64,000 nucleotides of DNA, from positions 744,001 to 808,000 of the forward strand of contig JACONN010000003.1 of assembly GCA_014323675.1 (NCBI GenBank). The letters run 5' to 3'. The stretch is from Hormoscilla sp. GM7CHS1pb. Its GTDB lineage: Bacteria > Cyanobacteriota > Cyanobacteriia > Cyanobacteriales > Desertifilaceae. The translations under genes and the position numbers were made by a program. The notes beneath the pieces were generated by a model, which was not told the DNA's origin, ran no database searches, and saw only the letters and a list, made by a program, of their open reading frames with translations. Below are positions 8,950 through 18,654 of the stretch, one piece after another; the stretch's first letter is position 1; every line of letters begins with the position of its first letter.

Positions 8950-10200
8950 ATATTCGAGAGCAAATTTAGCAATCTTAGCTCTATTGCTATCTGAGTCTCC
9001 TGAATTGACTATATCCCTGGCCTTGATGAAACCTTGGCGAAGCTGGTCCCGCTGTGCTTCACTAAGGCCAACTTCTCCTTTTGCCTTTGGTTGGGGAAAA
9101 TCAGGCACAAAATCGGCAAGGGTCCTCCCGCTAGCAAGAATATCTGTCGCTACACCTCGGGCCTCTTGCCTCGCCTCTTCCCGAGAAATCCCCTGAGACA
9201 CGCGCTTCTCCACATAATCGGCCAAAAATGCTGGATAACCCGAAACAGGTGTCAACCGAGGGAAAGTGTTTTCTTGGATACCCACAACTAGAATTCGTGC
9301 GGCAATTTCCGGATCGGTAGCAAGTTCTGGCGTGTCAACCAAGCTCTGCTCTTGGCTCAGGTAACCTTCGGTTTGAAGACGTTGAGTCCAGTAACTATAA
9401 CCTATTCTTCCGGTTAATTGAGAATAGCCTCGGCCTCTGTATTTAACACCATCCCCGGGATTGATATTACCCAGAAATTGACTATTCTCATAGTCTTGAC
9501 CTTGCTTCTCTCCCTCAACCATATTGTTCCCCAATTCAGACTCAATAATCGCAGTGGCTAATATGTAAGCGAGTTGGTCGCCAGTTACATTCCGTTCTTT
9601 AGCAATTGCAAGAATCAGTGAAATCGTTTCTCTAACAGTTTGTTCGCTGTCAGACGTACTAATATATTTTTGGGTAGTTTTGGCGTTGAGGATAGTCTTG
9701 AAACAAGGATCCTCGTAGAGGGTAACGAAAGCCTCGTAGGTGATTTAAATTTTGGCCGTGGGTGTTGGCAAGAAACCTAGATTTTCGCTCTTTTGCTGGG
9801 AAAGACTTACTGGCACTTGCTCGGAGACTTGAATGTCAATCTGGGTTTGCTGAGACACATTGGGTGTATCTGCAGTAGAGAACTGATCTAAGTTAATCTC
9901 CCAGGACGCAGAACCCAAGGCTATATCAGGTAGCTTCTCGTCGCGCTCTGTAACTGATACTTGTAGAGGTAAGGATAGGAATGAGTTTGTTGCAGATTTC
10001 CTACTGTGGGTAGCGTTGTAGACCTTAAAATCAATATCAGTCTTGGTAGTATCCTTTGGAACCATGATTTCTAGGATTTGGGCTGCTGCAGTACCGAGCT
10101 TCGTAACAATCCTGAACTCTGACCCAATGCCCTTTATTCCACTGATATGTTCGTGAGCGATAGTCTTCAAGTAGATTTGAATATTTCTAAGCTGTGACAT
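8911..10200 (-). pseudogene. GH19/lysozyme-like hydrolase with an in-frame TAA
   Basis: The 5' part (10200 to 9745) encodes 151 residues of unrecognised beta-rich sequence. A TAA at 9745-9747 is followed, in the same frame and with no gap, by ITYEAFVTLYEDPCFKTIL and then a clear glycoside hydrolase 19/lysozyme-like domain: an IIESELGNNM helix with the putative catalytic Glu, and GDGVKYRGRGYSQLTGR. No good start codon follows the stop until a TTG near 9534, so the two halves look like one gene with a nonsense mutation. Such enzymes cut cell-wall peptidoglycan or chitin. The alternative is two genes with an atypical second start. Its end overlaps the end of the chimeric RND frame by 39 bases. 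Confidence 0.7.
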
Positions 10201-10802
10201 AATTGGTCTGTCTGTGAGAATAAATTGCTGCGTGAAGAGACAAATAGATGCTCTTCACAGTTTGTTTGCGAGGTTTGCGAGCTGTGTCCGCCGGAGCGAA
10301 AGCCTGTACCAGACCTGTCGCATCGCCAACCGGTGAAATCAGGCTGATACACTGGTGCAAAAATGGCATAAAGCACCTGTTGTCACCCCTCAAGTCCTCC
10401 AGAAGAATAACTTTCTCTACTCATATTAGTGGAAAAACCCCCAGAATTTCTCCCGATCGCGTAAACTTTTGTAAAGAAATCTTTCTTAAGTTAAGCAAAC
10501 AGCCGGCGTGCTGCCTTCGACTTAGCATCCCCCGCCACCATCAACCACCGGTAGCGACTATGGGATAATTAGAGGTAGGGGGTATTCCAAGTTCCCTCCC
10601 CAGAAAGCCCGTTACTACCGGTCGTGCTAAGGTGCGACTCTCGTACTCTCGGAACGCCGTCTCTGGCTGCCAACGGGTGCTCTTAGCTTCGCCGTGGGTG
10701 GCATCGGCTTGACCGGTAGAAATATTTGCCTTGTGACAAGAATCTTCGCCTCGGTTCTGCGTTCCCAGGGGTCGCCCGGGAACGAGTCAAATATGGGGCA
10801 AA
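10201..10802. other. gene-poor region with dispersed repeats
   Basis: No convincing gene. The stretch 10250-10390 has open frames on the minus strand but no family I recognise. A GCGTTCCCAGGGGTCGCCCGGGAACGA-type hairpin lies at about 10760-10785. Confidence 0.4.
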
Positions 10803-10938
10803 CATAATTGCTATGGGGTAAAGCATAATTGCTCTGGTGCAAAGCATAATCGCTCTGGTGCAAAGCATAATTGCTCTGGTGCAAAGCATAATTGCTCTAG
10901 TGTAAAGCATAATTGCTCTGGTGTAAAGCATAATTGCT
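10803..10938. repeat. 21-bp tandem repeat array (6 full units plus partial)
   Basis: Unit is CATAATTGCTCTGGTGCAAAG-like, exactly 21 bp, with scattered single-base changes between units. Each unit contains the short inverted repeat TTGC-TCTGGT-GCAA. A multiple of three, it stays open in several frames, but no gene context supports translation. Two other arrays with the same period and unrelated sequence occur at 32.4 and 40.9 kb. Confidence 0.9.
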
Positions 10939-11105
10939 TGGCCCCAGATTATGCCACCAAGCCAAATTGACAGCAAGAGATAGTCCAGTGTAATGTCTAA
11001 GATAATGTGACAGTTGTGATTCTGTCTACACTGGCTTCTAGACATCGGGGTATCATTAGTCTAGACTAAGAGTAACGAGACAAATATAAATTGAAGTGAG
11101 CGAAA

Positions 11106-11737
11106 ATGGCAACCTTCCCCAAGTCGGAAATGGAAATAGCCACCTTGGCAGAAAACATGATCTCAGGCTTGACCGCAAATACCGAAGTATATCCTGCCCC
11201 TATCATTCCCGTCGATCAACTCCAAAACACCCTGAACGAATTAAAATCAGCACAGCATCAGGTGGTGGCCACCAAATCAGCCGCAGAACAAGCGGTGACG
11301 ACAAAAAACGAAGTGCTGAAAAAATTGATTGGTCTGCTCAAGTCTAACATCCACTATGCTGAAGCCGTGACCCAACGAGAGGAAGATGAACTGAAACTCA
11401 TAGGTTGGGGGGGCGTTCCGCACCAAGGAAGATAGAACTTCCCGGACCAATTGAGCAATTCCAAGCCATTCGCACGGAGCCTGGTACAATTCAATTAACT
11501 TGGCAGCGATCCCGTAAAGGGGGGCGAGTTGTTGCCTATAAGGTGCAAGAATTAAATCGCACCTTGGGAGTGTGGCAAACCGTGGAAACAGCGCTCAATA
11601 ATACTGCCCAGCCCCTTCGGAACCAAGAAGTTGTCTTATACTATCGCCAGTCAGGAGAGGCATTAGCCTATCGGATCGTCCCCTGCAACCAGGCAGGAGA
11701 AGGAACTCCCAGCAACACAGTAGAAGTGCTTGCCTAA
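11106..11737 (+). pseudogene. fibronectin type III domain protein, frameshifted at G7
   Basis: The first frame (11106-11435) encodes an Ala/Gln-rich helical N-terminus ending in DELKLIGWGG. The matching C-terminus starts in the -1 frame at the same spot and runs to 11737: WGGRSAPRKIELPG, then an Fn3 domain with TIQLTWQ, VVAYKVQE, YRIVPCNQAGEGTPSNTV. The family I recall has one 200-210 residue chain with LIGWGGR across the junction. The shift falls on a run of seven G (about 11407-11413); eight would restore the frame. This can be a true mutation, a slippage-based switch or a sequencing error. Function of the family is unknown. Confidence 0.8.
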
Positions 11738-12125
11738 AGAGGCGGATATTATCGTTACCAGTCTCTGGCTCCCACCTGTGTGACATCGATGCGCGACTCA
11801 GAGACATGTATATAGCCCGCGCAGGCAGGCTTTGTTCATGTAGCCGGACCCCTCGTTCCCACGGCTCTGCCTGGGAACGGGTTCGGGCGGCGAGGCCTCC
11901 TACCAACGGGTTTTGACCACACCCTACGGCGAGTAGCGCGCCCCCGAGTGCATCGAAAGCAAGACCCCTAGAGCGGCTTGTAACCAGAGGCTCCCGACTG
12001 CGCGTTCCGAGGCAGAGCATGGGAAGAGGGGATCGGCACATAGAACAGAGGCGATGTTCGCCCACTGATGTAGCACTCGAAGAGAACTATAATCGAAAGG
12101 TAAATCCTTATCCCGATCGCGATCT
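11738..12125. repeat. intergenic repeats with truncated MITE end
   Basis: Contains the AACAAAGCC-type module (inverted, 11815-11840), a CGTTCCCACGGCTCTGCCTGGGAACG hairpin (about 11863-11880) and one MITE terminus, CAACGGGTTTTGACCACACCC, ending at 11924. The opposite MITE end is missing, so this is a decayed copy of the family at 32.1 and 40.4 kb. No gene seen. Confidence 0.65.
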
Positions 12126-12424
12126 ATGACTGTAAAGATACAAAAACACACAGAGGTAAAGTTCACCCTACCCATTAAGAATATCTCCGAGGATATCAAG
12201 TTAGAAGCAGAGAGCAAAGCCAAGGAAGCCTACGTGATGACCTTGCTGCGACATGCGGAGATCGGCGCCGGACTGGCGGCACACCTGCTAGAGATCGATC
12301 GGTGGCAACTTTCCGACTTAATGGATCTGTATGACATATCACCGTTTCCGCGCTGGAAGAATTAGAGCATGAGGTCGCTCAAGCAAAGCGTACCCTAGAG
12401 AAGTACAAGAACCAAAAGAAATGA
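12126..12424 (+). pseudogene. UPF0175 antitoxin-like gene, frameshifted
   Basis: The first 75 codons match UPF0175, small proteins often acting as antitoxins of PIN toxins (EAYVMTLLRHAEIGAGLAA, LLEIDRWQLSDLMDLY, ISPFP). After ISPFP the frame runs into a stop at 12363, but the -1 frame continues with the expected tail ALEELEHEVAQAKRTLEKYK and stops at 12422-12424, overlapping the ATG of the toxin by ATGA. One missing base near 12345-12350 explains it. The partner toxin gene is broken too, so the module is dead. Confidence 0.8.
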
Positions 12425-12947
12425 TCGTTGTTTCCGACACTACCCCTCTGAGCGAACTGGCAAAGGTGGGAAAACTGGATCTCCTACGAGATGTTTTTGG
12501 AGAGATTATTATTCCTCAAGAGGTCTACAACGAAGTAACCAGAGGAGAGCATCCCGCAGTCAGTGCAGTGCAGTCAATAACCTGGAAGTCGGTGCGAACA
12601 GTTAGCGATCCTCAAAAAGTATTCGATCTGCTTGCTGAGACTAATCTTTACCTAGGTGAAACTGCTGCCATTGTTCTAGCAGAGGAACTGGGTGTAAATC
12701 AATTATTGCTCGACGATCGCAAGGCCAGGCTAGTAGCAGAGTCTCGATACCTGCCTGTTATCGGTACAATTGGTAGGTAGTGATAAATATGTAGTGATAT
12801 AACATTTTATCCCTCTATTAATCCTTGCTTTTCAAAGGGATAATATAACATTTTTCATTACCATTGATAAGTTTAATTTATCAAAAATATCAGAGATAAT
12901 CATGTATAATTAGTTGTCACAATGCTATATTGTTATTGGTAAAAACA

Positions 12948-13761
12948 ATGTCTAAATTTATGAACACATCATCAGATTTATGCTTGCGACCTTCTTGTCC
13001 CCACTGTCAAAGTGAGCGAACAGTAAAAAACGGTAGGGGCGAAGCATTCGGGGCTAAAAATTTCGTCTCCGTTGCCGTCATTTTGCCCGAAGGCTTCGCC
13101 CCTCCATAACAAAAAGCAAAAACATAAGTGTAAAGACTGTGGCAGGCAATTTGTTGAAAACCCTACCAATAAAACGATATCATCAGAAACAAAAAAGAAA
13201 ATAGATGGCCTTTTACTTGAGAGAATTTCTTGAGCTGGAATTGCACGTCAAGTTGGAGTTTCCAAAACTTTGCTCCAAGATTATGTTAATAAAAAATCTG
13301 CGGAAACTCCGCGTGAGATAAAGGTTTTAGACAAGCCAAAAGGGAAAATGACTATTGAATGTGATGAAATGTGGTCTTTTGTGGAGAATAAAGAAAATAA
13401 GCAATGGATTTGGTTAGCGTTAGATACAAAAACTAGAGAAATAGTTGGAGTTTATGTGGGCGAGCGCAGTCGGGAATCGGCAAAAAAATTGTGGAAATCT
13501 TTACCTCCTGTTTATCGGCAATGTGCAGTTTTTTACACAGATTTTTGGGAAGCTTATAACACAGTAATCCCCAAAAAACGTCATAAACCAGTAGGTAAAG
13601 AAACTGGAAAAACTAATCATATTGAAAGGCTAAACAACACATTAAGACAAAGAATTAGTCGTTTGGTTCGTAAAACATTATCATTCTCCAAGAAACTAGA
13701 AAATCACATCGGAGCTATTTGGTATTTTGTACATTATTACAACAAATGTTTATCGGGATAG
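12948..13761 (+). pseudogene. IS1-family transposase, disrupted
   Basis: The N-terminal zinc-ribbon part (LRPSCPHCQSERTVKNG, then KHKCKDCGRQF) is interrupted by a hairpin element at 13035-13103 that brings a stop. Further on, an in-frame TGA at 13231-13233 interrupts ERIS-stop-AGIARQVGVS. The C-terminal IS1 catalytic part (IECDEMWSFVENKENKQWIWLA, FYTDFWEAY, HIERLNNTLRQRISRLVRKT) is intact from 13270 to 13761. With two lesions the element cannot move on its own. Confidence 0.85.
13035..13103. repeat. 69-bp hairpin element inside the IS1 transposase gene
   Basis: Imperfect inverted repeat AGGGGCGAAGCATTCGGG ... CCCGAAGGCTTCGCCCCT enclosing about 33 bp. This is a well-known type of dispersed cyanobacterial repeat. 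It breaks the transposase frame between VKNG and the KKQKHKC block, so it arrived after the IS1 insertion or with that copy. Confidence 0.8.
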
Positions 13762-14160
13762 ATAATGCATCACTACATATTTATCACCACCCAATTGGTA
13801 CAGTGTTACTTGCCAAAGACGAGGGATTAATTACTAGCATCAAAGAGATTCTGGATAACCTCCGTTCGCGCAGCGTGGCGCAGCCATGCCAAAGGTAAAC
13901 GCATCAGTCCAAAGCTTTACCAGCAAGTGCTGGCAAAGGCGCAGGAGTAGGGCGATCGCCTCACAGACATCGTCAATAATCAGCAAACCCGGTTTCTTGC
14001 CGCCCTCTCCCACCCATGGGCGATCGCCACCAGTAGCAGTAGAGTCAGCTCTACCCAGATTATCGTTTGTTCGTGGATAATAGTTCGTAGTTAAGGACCT
14101 CCAGCGGTGGGCGGTGCCCGCCCTACCATTGACAATTAACCATTACCCAACAAGCAAATT

Positions 14161-14637
14161 ATGGCACTGATAACGAATGGCAAGAAACTGATACGGGACT
14201 TGGAGAAAGCCGGTGCTCTGGCCGTCTATGCGCCTCTAGAGGGCGGACATGAAGGACGCTACTTGCGGCGCATCAGGGCCTCCGGCTATGTAGGTCTCTG
14301 GATCGCCGCCCGGGGACTGGGAGATTTGCCCATGTATTTGACTGGGGTTCATGGAGTTCGCCCCGCTCACCTGGGTAAAAAGACGATCGGGAATGACGCG
14401 GCAGTAGGTTACGTGTATTACATACCGCCGGTGGTGAATACCCAGTTGGAGCAACTGCCTCCCGACTCGAAAGGACTGGTGCTGTGGATCCTGGAAGGGC
14501 AGATGCTGTCCTCTAGTGAGATTGAGTATTTGACGATTTTGCCCGCTACCGAACCAAAACTTAAGATCGTCGTGGAGATGGGAGGCGATCGCTTCTTTCG
14601 CTGGCAACCCCTAAAAGATAGCTTGGTTGCAGCTTAA
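14161..14637 (+). CDS. ndhN: NAD(P)H-quinone oxidoreductase subunit N
   Basis: A 158-residue NdhN, a subunit specific to cyanobacterial and chloroplast NDH-1 complexes, which carry out ferredoxin-dependent plastoquinone reduction, respiration and cyclic electron flow on the thylakoid membrane. Conserved blocks: MALITNGKKLIRDLEKAGAL at the start, YLTGVHGVRPAHLGKKTIGN, LPPDSKGLVLWILEGQ and LKIVVEMGGDRFFRWQPL. Length is normal. A hairpin of the GTAGGACAGGCG-TCTCGCCTGTCC type just downstream (about 14646-14672) may terminate it. ldpA follows on the same strand. Confidence 0.97.
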   Translation: MALITNGKKLIRDLEKAGALAVYAPLEGGHEGRYLRRIRASGYVGLWIAARGLGDLPMYLTGVHGVRPAHLGKKTIGNDAAVGYVYYIPPVVNTQLEQLPPDSKGLVLWILEGQMLSSSEIEYLTILPATEPKLKIVVEMGGDRFFRWQPLKDSLVAA

Positions 14638-14849
14638 TCTTTCCGTAGGACAGGCGTCTCGCCTGTCCTACCCAGGGAAACCACTATATAGAGTGAGGCT
14701 GCTAGCCGATCCCCTAAATATGTAGTATATGTATAGCTGTGACAGGGGATCGCAGTGCTAAAAGTGCTGAAAGTATTTTCCTGTGAGAATTCATGCCACA
14801 GATGACTCGATCGAGTAAAATAGCTCTAGACCTACTCAGATGAGTAGTA

Positions 14850-15956
14850 ATGTATTACGATATAAGGGTGACTTATCTGTACTATCCCTTACAATCCCTC
14901 AGACAGGGACACTGGTTCAAGCTCATTTGCGGAGCCAGCTTCCAACATCGGACGGCTGTTAGAAGTCTCGTGTTGGCTTATACCCTTGCCGGTGTTGACT
15001 GTATTGATGTGGCGGCTGACCCCGCTGTGGTGGCCGCAGCTAGAGATGCTCTCCAGGTGGCCCAGTCTCTCAGTCAGGCAGCTCAAAAGCGAGGGTTTGC
15101 TGGTTGTTCCAGTCAGCCCCTGTTAATGGTGAGTCTCAATGATGGAGAAGACCCTCACTTCCGCAAGGCAGAATTTAACCCCGCGAACTGTCCAGCAGAC
15201 TGCCCCCGTCCCTGCGAACGGGTTTGTCCAGCAGAGGCGATCGCATTTAATAAAGATAGCTGTTCGGGAGTGATAGACCGACGCTGCTATGGATGCGGTC
15301 GCTGTCTGCCCGCATGTCCCAGTCAGCTGATATTTACTCGTTCTTATATATATACTCCCCAGGCGATCGCACCTCTATTACTAGAAACAGGCATAGATGC
15401 GATCGAGATCCACACCCAGGTCGGACATTTAGCAGATTTTCGCCGCCTGTGGCAAGCAATAGCACCTTGGGCGGACAAGTTGATTCTAGTAGCAATTAGC
15501 TGCCCAGATGGTGCTGACCTCATCGATTATCTGCGGTCATTATATCAAATAATCCAGCCCCTGCCCTGTCAGCTAATCTGGCAAGCAGACGGGCGTCCTA
15601 TGAGTGGCGATATCGGCGCGGGAACGACTCACGCCACGATTAAATTAGCTCAAAAAGTCATAGCAGCAGGATTACCGGGCCATGTCCAGCTAGCAGGAGG
15701 AACTAACAACTACACGGTTAGCAAACTTAGGTCAGCTGGACTCCTATCTCAAGTTGCTGGAGTTGGCTATGGGAGCTATGCCCGGGTCTTGCTATCGCCA
15801 ATTATAGACCAGCTAGAAACAAGGCTGGAACAGAATTCTGAGCCACCACGCTTGGAATCATTGCCAGAACTACTCTGGCAAGCAGTTGCCGTTGCTCATT
15901 CATTAGTTGTTCAACTGAAATCGCCTATGAAAGTGCTTGAAACCTCCCATTTATAG
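14850..15956 (+). CDS. ldpA: LdpA, iron-sulfur circadian input protein
   Basis: A 368-residue LdpA. It starts with the family block YYPLQSLRQGHWFKLICGASFQH and has two cysteine clusters for Fe-S binding: CPADCPRPCERVCP (about residues 109-122) and CYGCGRCLPACP (about 142-153), followed by a TIM-barrel-like C-terminal domain with GGTNNYTVSKLR. In Synechococcus elongatus LdpA senses redox state and adjusts circadian period with light. An in-frame GTG a few codons downstream (before TYLYYP) is an alternative start. It lies between ndhN and the ycf45-like gene; all look intact. Confidence 0.95.
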   Translation: MYYDIRVTYLYYPLQSLRQGHWFKLICGASFQHRTAVRSLVLAYTLAGVDCIDVAADPAVVAAARDALQVAQSLSQAAQKRGFAGCSSQPLLMVSLNDGEDPHFRKAEFNPANCPADCPRPCERVCPAEAIAFNKDSCSGVIDRRCYGCGRCLPACPSQLIFTRSYIYTPQAIAPLLLETGIDAIEIHTQVGHLADFRRLWQAIAPWADKLILVAISCPDGADLIDYLRSLYQIIQPLPCQLIWQADGRPMSGDIGAGTTHATIKLAQKVIAAGLPGHVQLAGGTNNYTVSKLRSAGLLSQVAGVGYGSYARVLLSPIIDQLETRLEQNSEPPRLESLPELLWQAVAVAHSLVVQLKSPMKVLETSHL

Positions 15957-16016
15957 CACGAATTTAGACTCTGTGCATCTACTTCCGCCTACCCTTTGCT
16001 GTCTCACAAACTCTTG

Positions 16017-17894
16017 ATGTACATCAATATGGTGAATCTAAAAATTATAAACAGTTGCGAGCATCAGCTCTCACCTGAATCGCCAGAAGTTGAAGACATT
16101 GCTGTCGATCGCATGCAAATTACGGAGGACCTGAATAAGTTGCTAGAAATCCTGCCAGAGTCAATCCGGCATCAGCTGGAGAAACACGAATCGCGGGATA
16201 GTTTGATTGAGGTGGTTTTGGATCTGGGCCGACTCCCAGAGGCGCGATTTCCCACCTCGGCGGAGTACATTTCCTCTCATCTGGTCAGCAGTGAAGATTT
16301 GAATTATTGCATCCAGCGAGTGGGAAACTTTAGCGGTGATAACCGCGCTGGCATCGAACAAACTCTACACCGGATCAGCGCTATGCGCAATCGCAATGGC
16401 GAGATTATTGGTCTGACTTTAAGAGTTGGTCGAGCAGTCTTCGGGACCATTGGCACGATCCGCGACCTAGTAGAAACAGGTCAATCTATTCTGATGCTGG
16501 GGCGTCCTGGGGTTGGTAAAACAACTGCCCTGCGAGAAATTGCCCGCGTCCTGGCAGATGAATTGGATAAGCGGGTGGTGATTATCGACACCTCGAATGA
16601 AATTGCTGGGGATGGTGATATTCCTCATCCTGCGATCGGTCGCGCCCGCCGGATGCAGGTTGCCCGCCCGGAACTCCAGCATCAGGTGATGATTGAAGCG
16701 GTGGAAAACCACATGCCGGAAGTGATCGTGATTGATGAAATTGGTACGGAATTGGAAGCTCTAGCAGCTCGGACGATCGCGGAACGGGGAGTGATGCTGG
16801 TGGGAACTGCTCACGGAAATCAGATCGAAAACCTGATTAAAAACCCTACCCTTTCTGACTTAGTGGGTGGTATCCAGGCAGTAACTCTCGGAGATGAGGA
16901 GGCGAAACGGAGGCGTTCTCAGAAAACTGTGTTGGAGCGTAAGGCACCACCGACATTTGAAATTGCTGTGGAAATGCTGGAAAGGCAGCGTTGGGTGGTA
17001 CACGAACGGGTAGCAGAAACGGTTGATAGTTTGCTGCGGGGCATTAAACCCAATCCTCAGGTGAGAACTGTGAGTGAAACGGGTAAAGTTGTGATTACTC
17101 ACGCGCTATCAACTGCCCCAACGGAAAGTATTGCAGGTAACTCCCAGGTGGCGTCTCTTGGGATAGCTAGTCGCACAAAAGAGGAGACGCCGCGCGTTCC
17201 TTTCCCAGGAGCAAATGGTTGGCGGGCATCTGGGCAGATGAGGCCAGTGCCTAATCAGCCATTGTTGTCTGAGGCGCAGATGTTCGAGCAGATGCTGGAT
17301 GAATCGGCAGGAGGGCAAGATGATTTCTTTGCTCGGACTGTACCAGACCAGACATTTGATTTGACAAGCGCTTACGGTCCGAATGGGGAAGATTGGCCCC
17401 TGCATGTTTATCCCTATGGGATTAGCCGCCACCAGCTAGAACAGACGATCCGCACTTTGAAATTACCAGTAGTCTTGATCGAGGATATTGATAGTGCGGA
17501 TGTGGTTTTGGCCCTGCGATCGCATGTCAAGAACCACAGCAAGTTAAAGCAAATGGCCAAGTCCCGTCAGGTGCCGCTGCACACTCTCAAGTCCAATACC
17601 GTACCGCAGATTGTCCGCGCCCTCAAGCGCTTGCTGGATATGGACGAGATGACGGCGGCATCAGTGGATCTGAATCTGTTTTCTGCTAGCGGTACGGATG
17701 ACGAGATTGAAGCGCTGGAAGAAGCTCGACTGGCGGTGGAGCAAATCGTGATTCCCAAGGGACAACCGGTGGAACTGCTACCCCGCTCTGGGAAGGTGCG
17801 CAAGATGCAACACGAGCTGGTGGAACATTATCGGCTCAAGTCTAATAGTTTTGGTGAGGAGCCTAACCGGCGTCTGCGGATTTATCCGGCTTAG
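16017..17894 (+). CDS. Ycf45-like AAA ATPase with C-terminal R3H region
   Basis: A protein of about 625 residues related to plastid Ycf45 and to the SpoIIIAA-type ATPases. The Walker A motif is GRPGVGKTT (near residue 165), Walker B VIVIDEIGTE, followed by VGTAHGN. The C-terminal part carries an R3H-type single-strand nucleic acid binding region (VEHYRLKSNSFGEEPNRRLRIYP). Its cellular role is not settled; RNA or DNA binding is likely. Possible starts: the ATG at 16017 used here, a TTG at 15996, or the ATG at 16113 (MQITEDLNKLL), where relatives tend to begin. Intact, co-oriented with ldpA. Confidence 0.9.
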   Translation: MYINMVNLKIINSCEHQLSPESPEVEDIAVDRMQITEDLNKLLEILPESIRHQLEKHESRDSLIEVVLDLGRLPEARFPTSAEYISSHLVSSEDLNYCIQRVGNFSGDNRAGIEQTLHRISAMRNRNGEIIGLTLRVGRAVFGTIGTIRDLVETGQSILMLGRPGVGKTTALREIARVLADELDKRVVIIDTSNEIAGDGDIPHPAIGRARRMQVARPELQHQVMIEAVENHMPEVIVIDEIGTELEALAARTIAERGVMLVGTAHGNQIENLIKNPTLSDLVGGIQAVTLGDEEAKRRRSQKTVLERKAPPTFEIAVEMLERQRWVVHERVAETVDSLLRGIKPNPQVRTVSETGKVVITHALSTAPTESIAGNSQVASLGIASRTKEETPRVPFPGANGWRASGQMRPVPNQPLLSEAQMFEQMLDESAGGQDDFFARTVPDQTFDLTSAYGPNGEDWPLHVYPYGISRHQLEQTIRTLKLPVVLIEDIDSADVVLALRSHVKNHSKLKQMAKSRQVPLHTLKSNTVPQIVRALKRLLDMDEMTAASVDLNLFSASGTDDEIEALEEARLAVEQIVIPKGQPVELLPRSGKVRKMQHELVEHYRLKSNSFGEEPNRRLRIYPA

Positions 17895-17917
17895 TCGCCC
17901 CACATCCCCACCCACAG

Positions 17918-17970
17918 CCCCACCCTAAAGGGTGGGGCTACAGGAACAAAGCCCGCGCAGGCGGGCTTTA
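17918..17970 (+). terminator. double hairpin downstream of the ycf45-like gene
   Basis: GCCCCACCC-taaa-GGGTGGGGC followed by GCCCGC-gcag-GCGGGC and TTTA. It is a copy of the AACAAAGCCCGC dispersed repeat and is placed to work as a terminator 25 bases after the stop codon. Confidence 0.55.
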
Positions 17971-18091
17971 GAGGTTTTATGGGGGGATGGTTCTTTTTTG
18001 GTGCGGCAAATTTATTTTAAATTTGTTGCCAAAATGCGAGACTTGGTGTTAAAGTAATATTTTAGTGGCTGAAAATAATCAGACCCTCTCT

Positions 18092-18178
18092 GGAGAGGTG
18101 GCCGAGTGGTTGAAGGCGCAGCACTGGAAATGCTGTTTAGTGGTAACGCTAACGAGGGTTCGAATCCCTCCCTCTCCG
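18092..18178 (+). tRNA. tRNA-Ser (anticodon GGA)
   Basis: An 87-nt cloverleaf with acceptor stem GGAGAGG/CCTCTCC and discriminator G. The anticodon loop CTGGAAA gives anticodon GGA, reading UCC and UCU. The long variable arm of class II tRNAs (around GTGGTAACGCTAAC) and the T loop GGTTCGAATCC are clear. The CCA end is not encoded, as is common in cyanobacteria. Confidence 0.97.
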
Positions 18179-18240
18179 TTCTCTAGTCCCAGGGGCGACA
18201 TCAGCGACACGAGGCGAGGCGTATCTGCCGGCGATGCCTC

Positions 18241-18376
18241 GTTCGTAGTAAGCACTTTAGTGCTTGCCTGCCGTTCGTATTCGTAGGCACAGCTCACCAG
18301 TCGTCTGGGGTCGTTCGTAGTAAGCACTTTAGTGCTTGCCTGCCGTTCGTAGGCACAGCTTACCAGTCGTCTGGGG
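18241..18376. repeat. two tandem copies of a 65-70 bp hairpin-rich repeat
   Basis: Unit 1 (18241-18310) and unit 2 (18313-18376) both begin GTTCGTAGTAAGCACTTTAG and end CCAGTCGTCTGGGG. AAGCACTTTAGTGCTT is a perfect hairpin. The units differ by a small internal duplication (TATTCG). This AGCACTTTAGTGCT repeat type is widespread in cyanobacteria. Confidence 0.8.
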
Positions 18377-18469
18377 CGATCGCCTCCGAATGCACCGCCC
18401 ACCAAGCAGATGGGGCGATCGCCAAGGAAGAATATGATGTGTAAAGATTTTTTAAAGAAGGAAAAAGTT

Positions 18470-18654
18470 ATGTTAAAGTTAATAAACGGAGCTAGACAAC
18501 CGCAAAAAGCAGGTAAGGTTGTGAATCGAGAGGAAGTGTTTATTTGAGTTTAGAGCGGACTAATTTAGATGAAATTCGACAGGAGATTGCTACAATAGCC
18601 AGTCTGGAGTTTTTCAATGTGTTGAATGCAGTCAAGCAATCAAATAATTATTGA
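18470..18654 (+). pseudogene. small hypothetical gene, frameshifted
   Basis: Starts at an ATG with a nearby GAAGGA ribosome site: LKLINGARQPQKAGKVVNREEVF, then a stop. A neighbouring frame continues at once with SLERTNLDEIRQEIATIASLEFFNVLNAVKQSNNY and stops at 18652-18654. The continuity of a charged helical sequence suggests one gene with a single shift. Not recognised. Confidence 0.4.

Larger units (their letters stand above)
12776..13791 (+). mobile_element. IS1-family element with 9-bp target duplication
   Basis: 1016 bp. Terminal inverted repeats start GGTAGTGATAAATATGTAGT on the left and GGTGGTGATAAATATGTAGT on the right (one mismatch). Flanked by the direct repeat CAATTGGTA (12767-12775 and 13792-13800), as expected of IS1-type insertion. 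A solo copy of this terminus lies at 59327-59350. Confidence 0.9.
12421..13950 (+). pseudogene. DUF3368 PIN-like toxin gene, split by IS1 element and a 22-bp repeat
   Basis: Codons 1-116 (12421-12775) encode a DUF3368/PIN-fold nuclease: start VVSDTTPLSELAKVGKLDLL with the first acidic residue, then LYLGETAAIVLAEE and LLLDDRKAR. The IS1-family element at 12776-13791 splits it. After the 9-bp target duplication the frame resumes with GTVLLAKDEGLITSIKEILDNLR. A 22-bp repeat (near 13873-13894) then breaks it again; removing it joins LDNLR to AKGKRISPKLYQQVLAKAQE and the stop at 13948-13950. The undamaged product would be an RNase-type toxin paired with the UPF0175 gene. Confidence 0.85.

Noticed and set aside
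10201..10390. Minus-strand frames with a QPDFTGWRC-like segment
   Set aside because: Two competing frames, no family match and no start context; left unannotated.
13886..14080. 64-codon frame upstream of ndhN
   Set aside because: Overlaps the restored 3' end of the DUF3368 gene in another frame and contains HIP1 repeats; no protein-like pattern.
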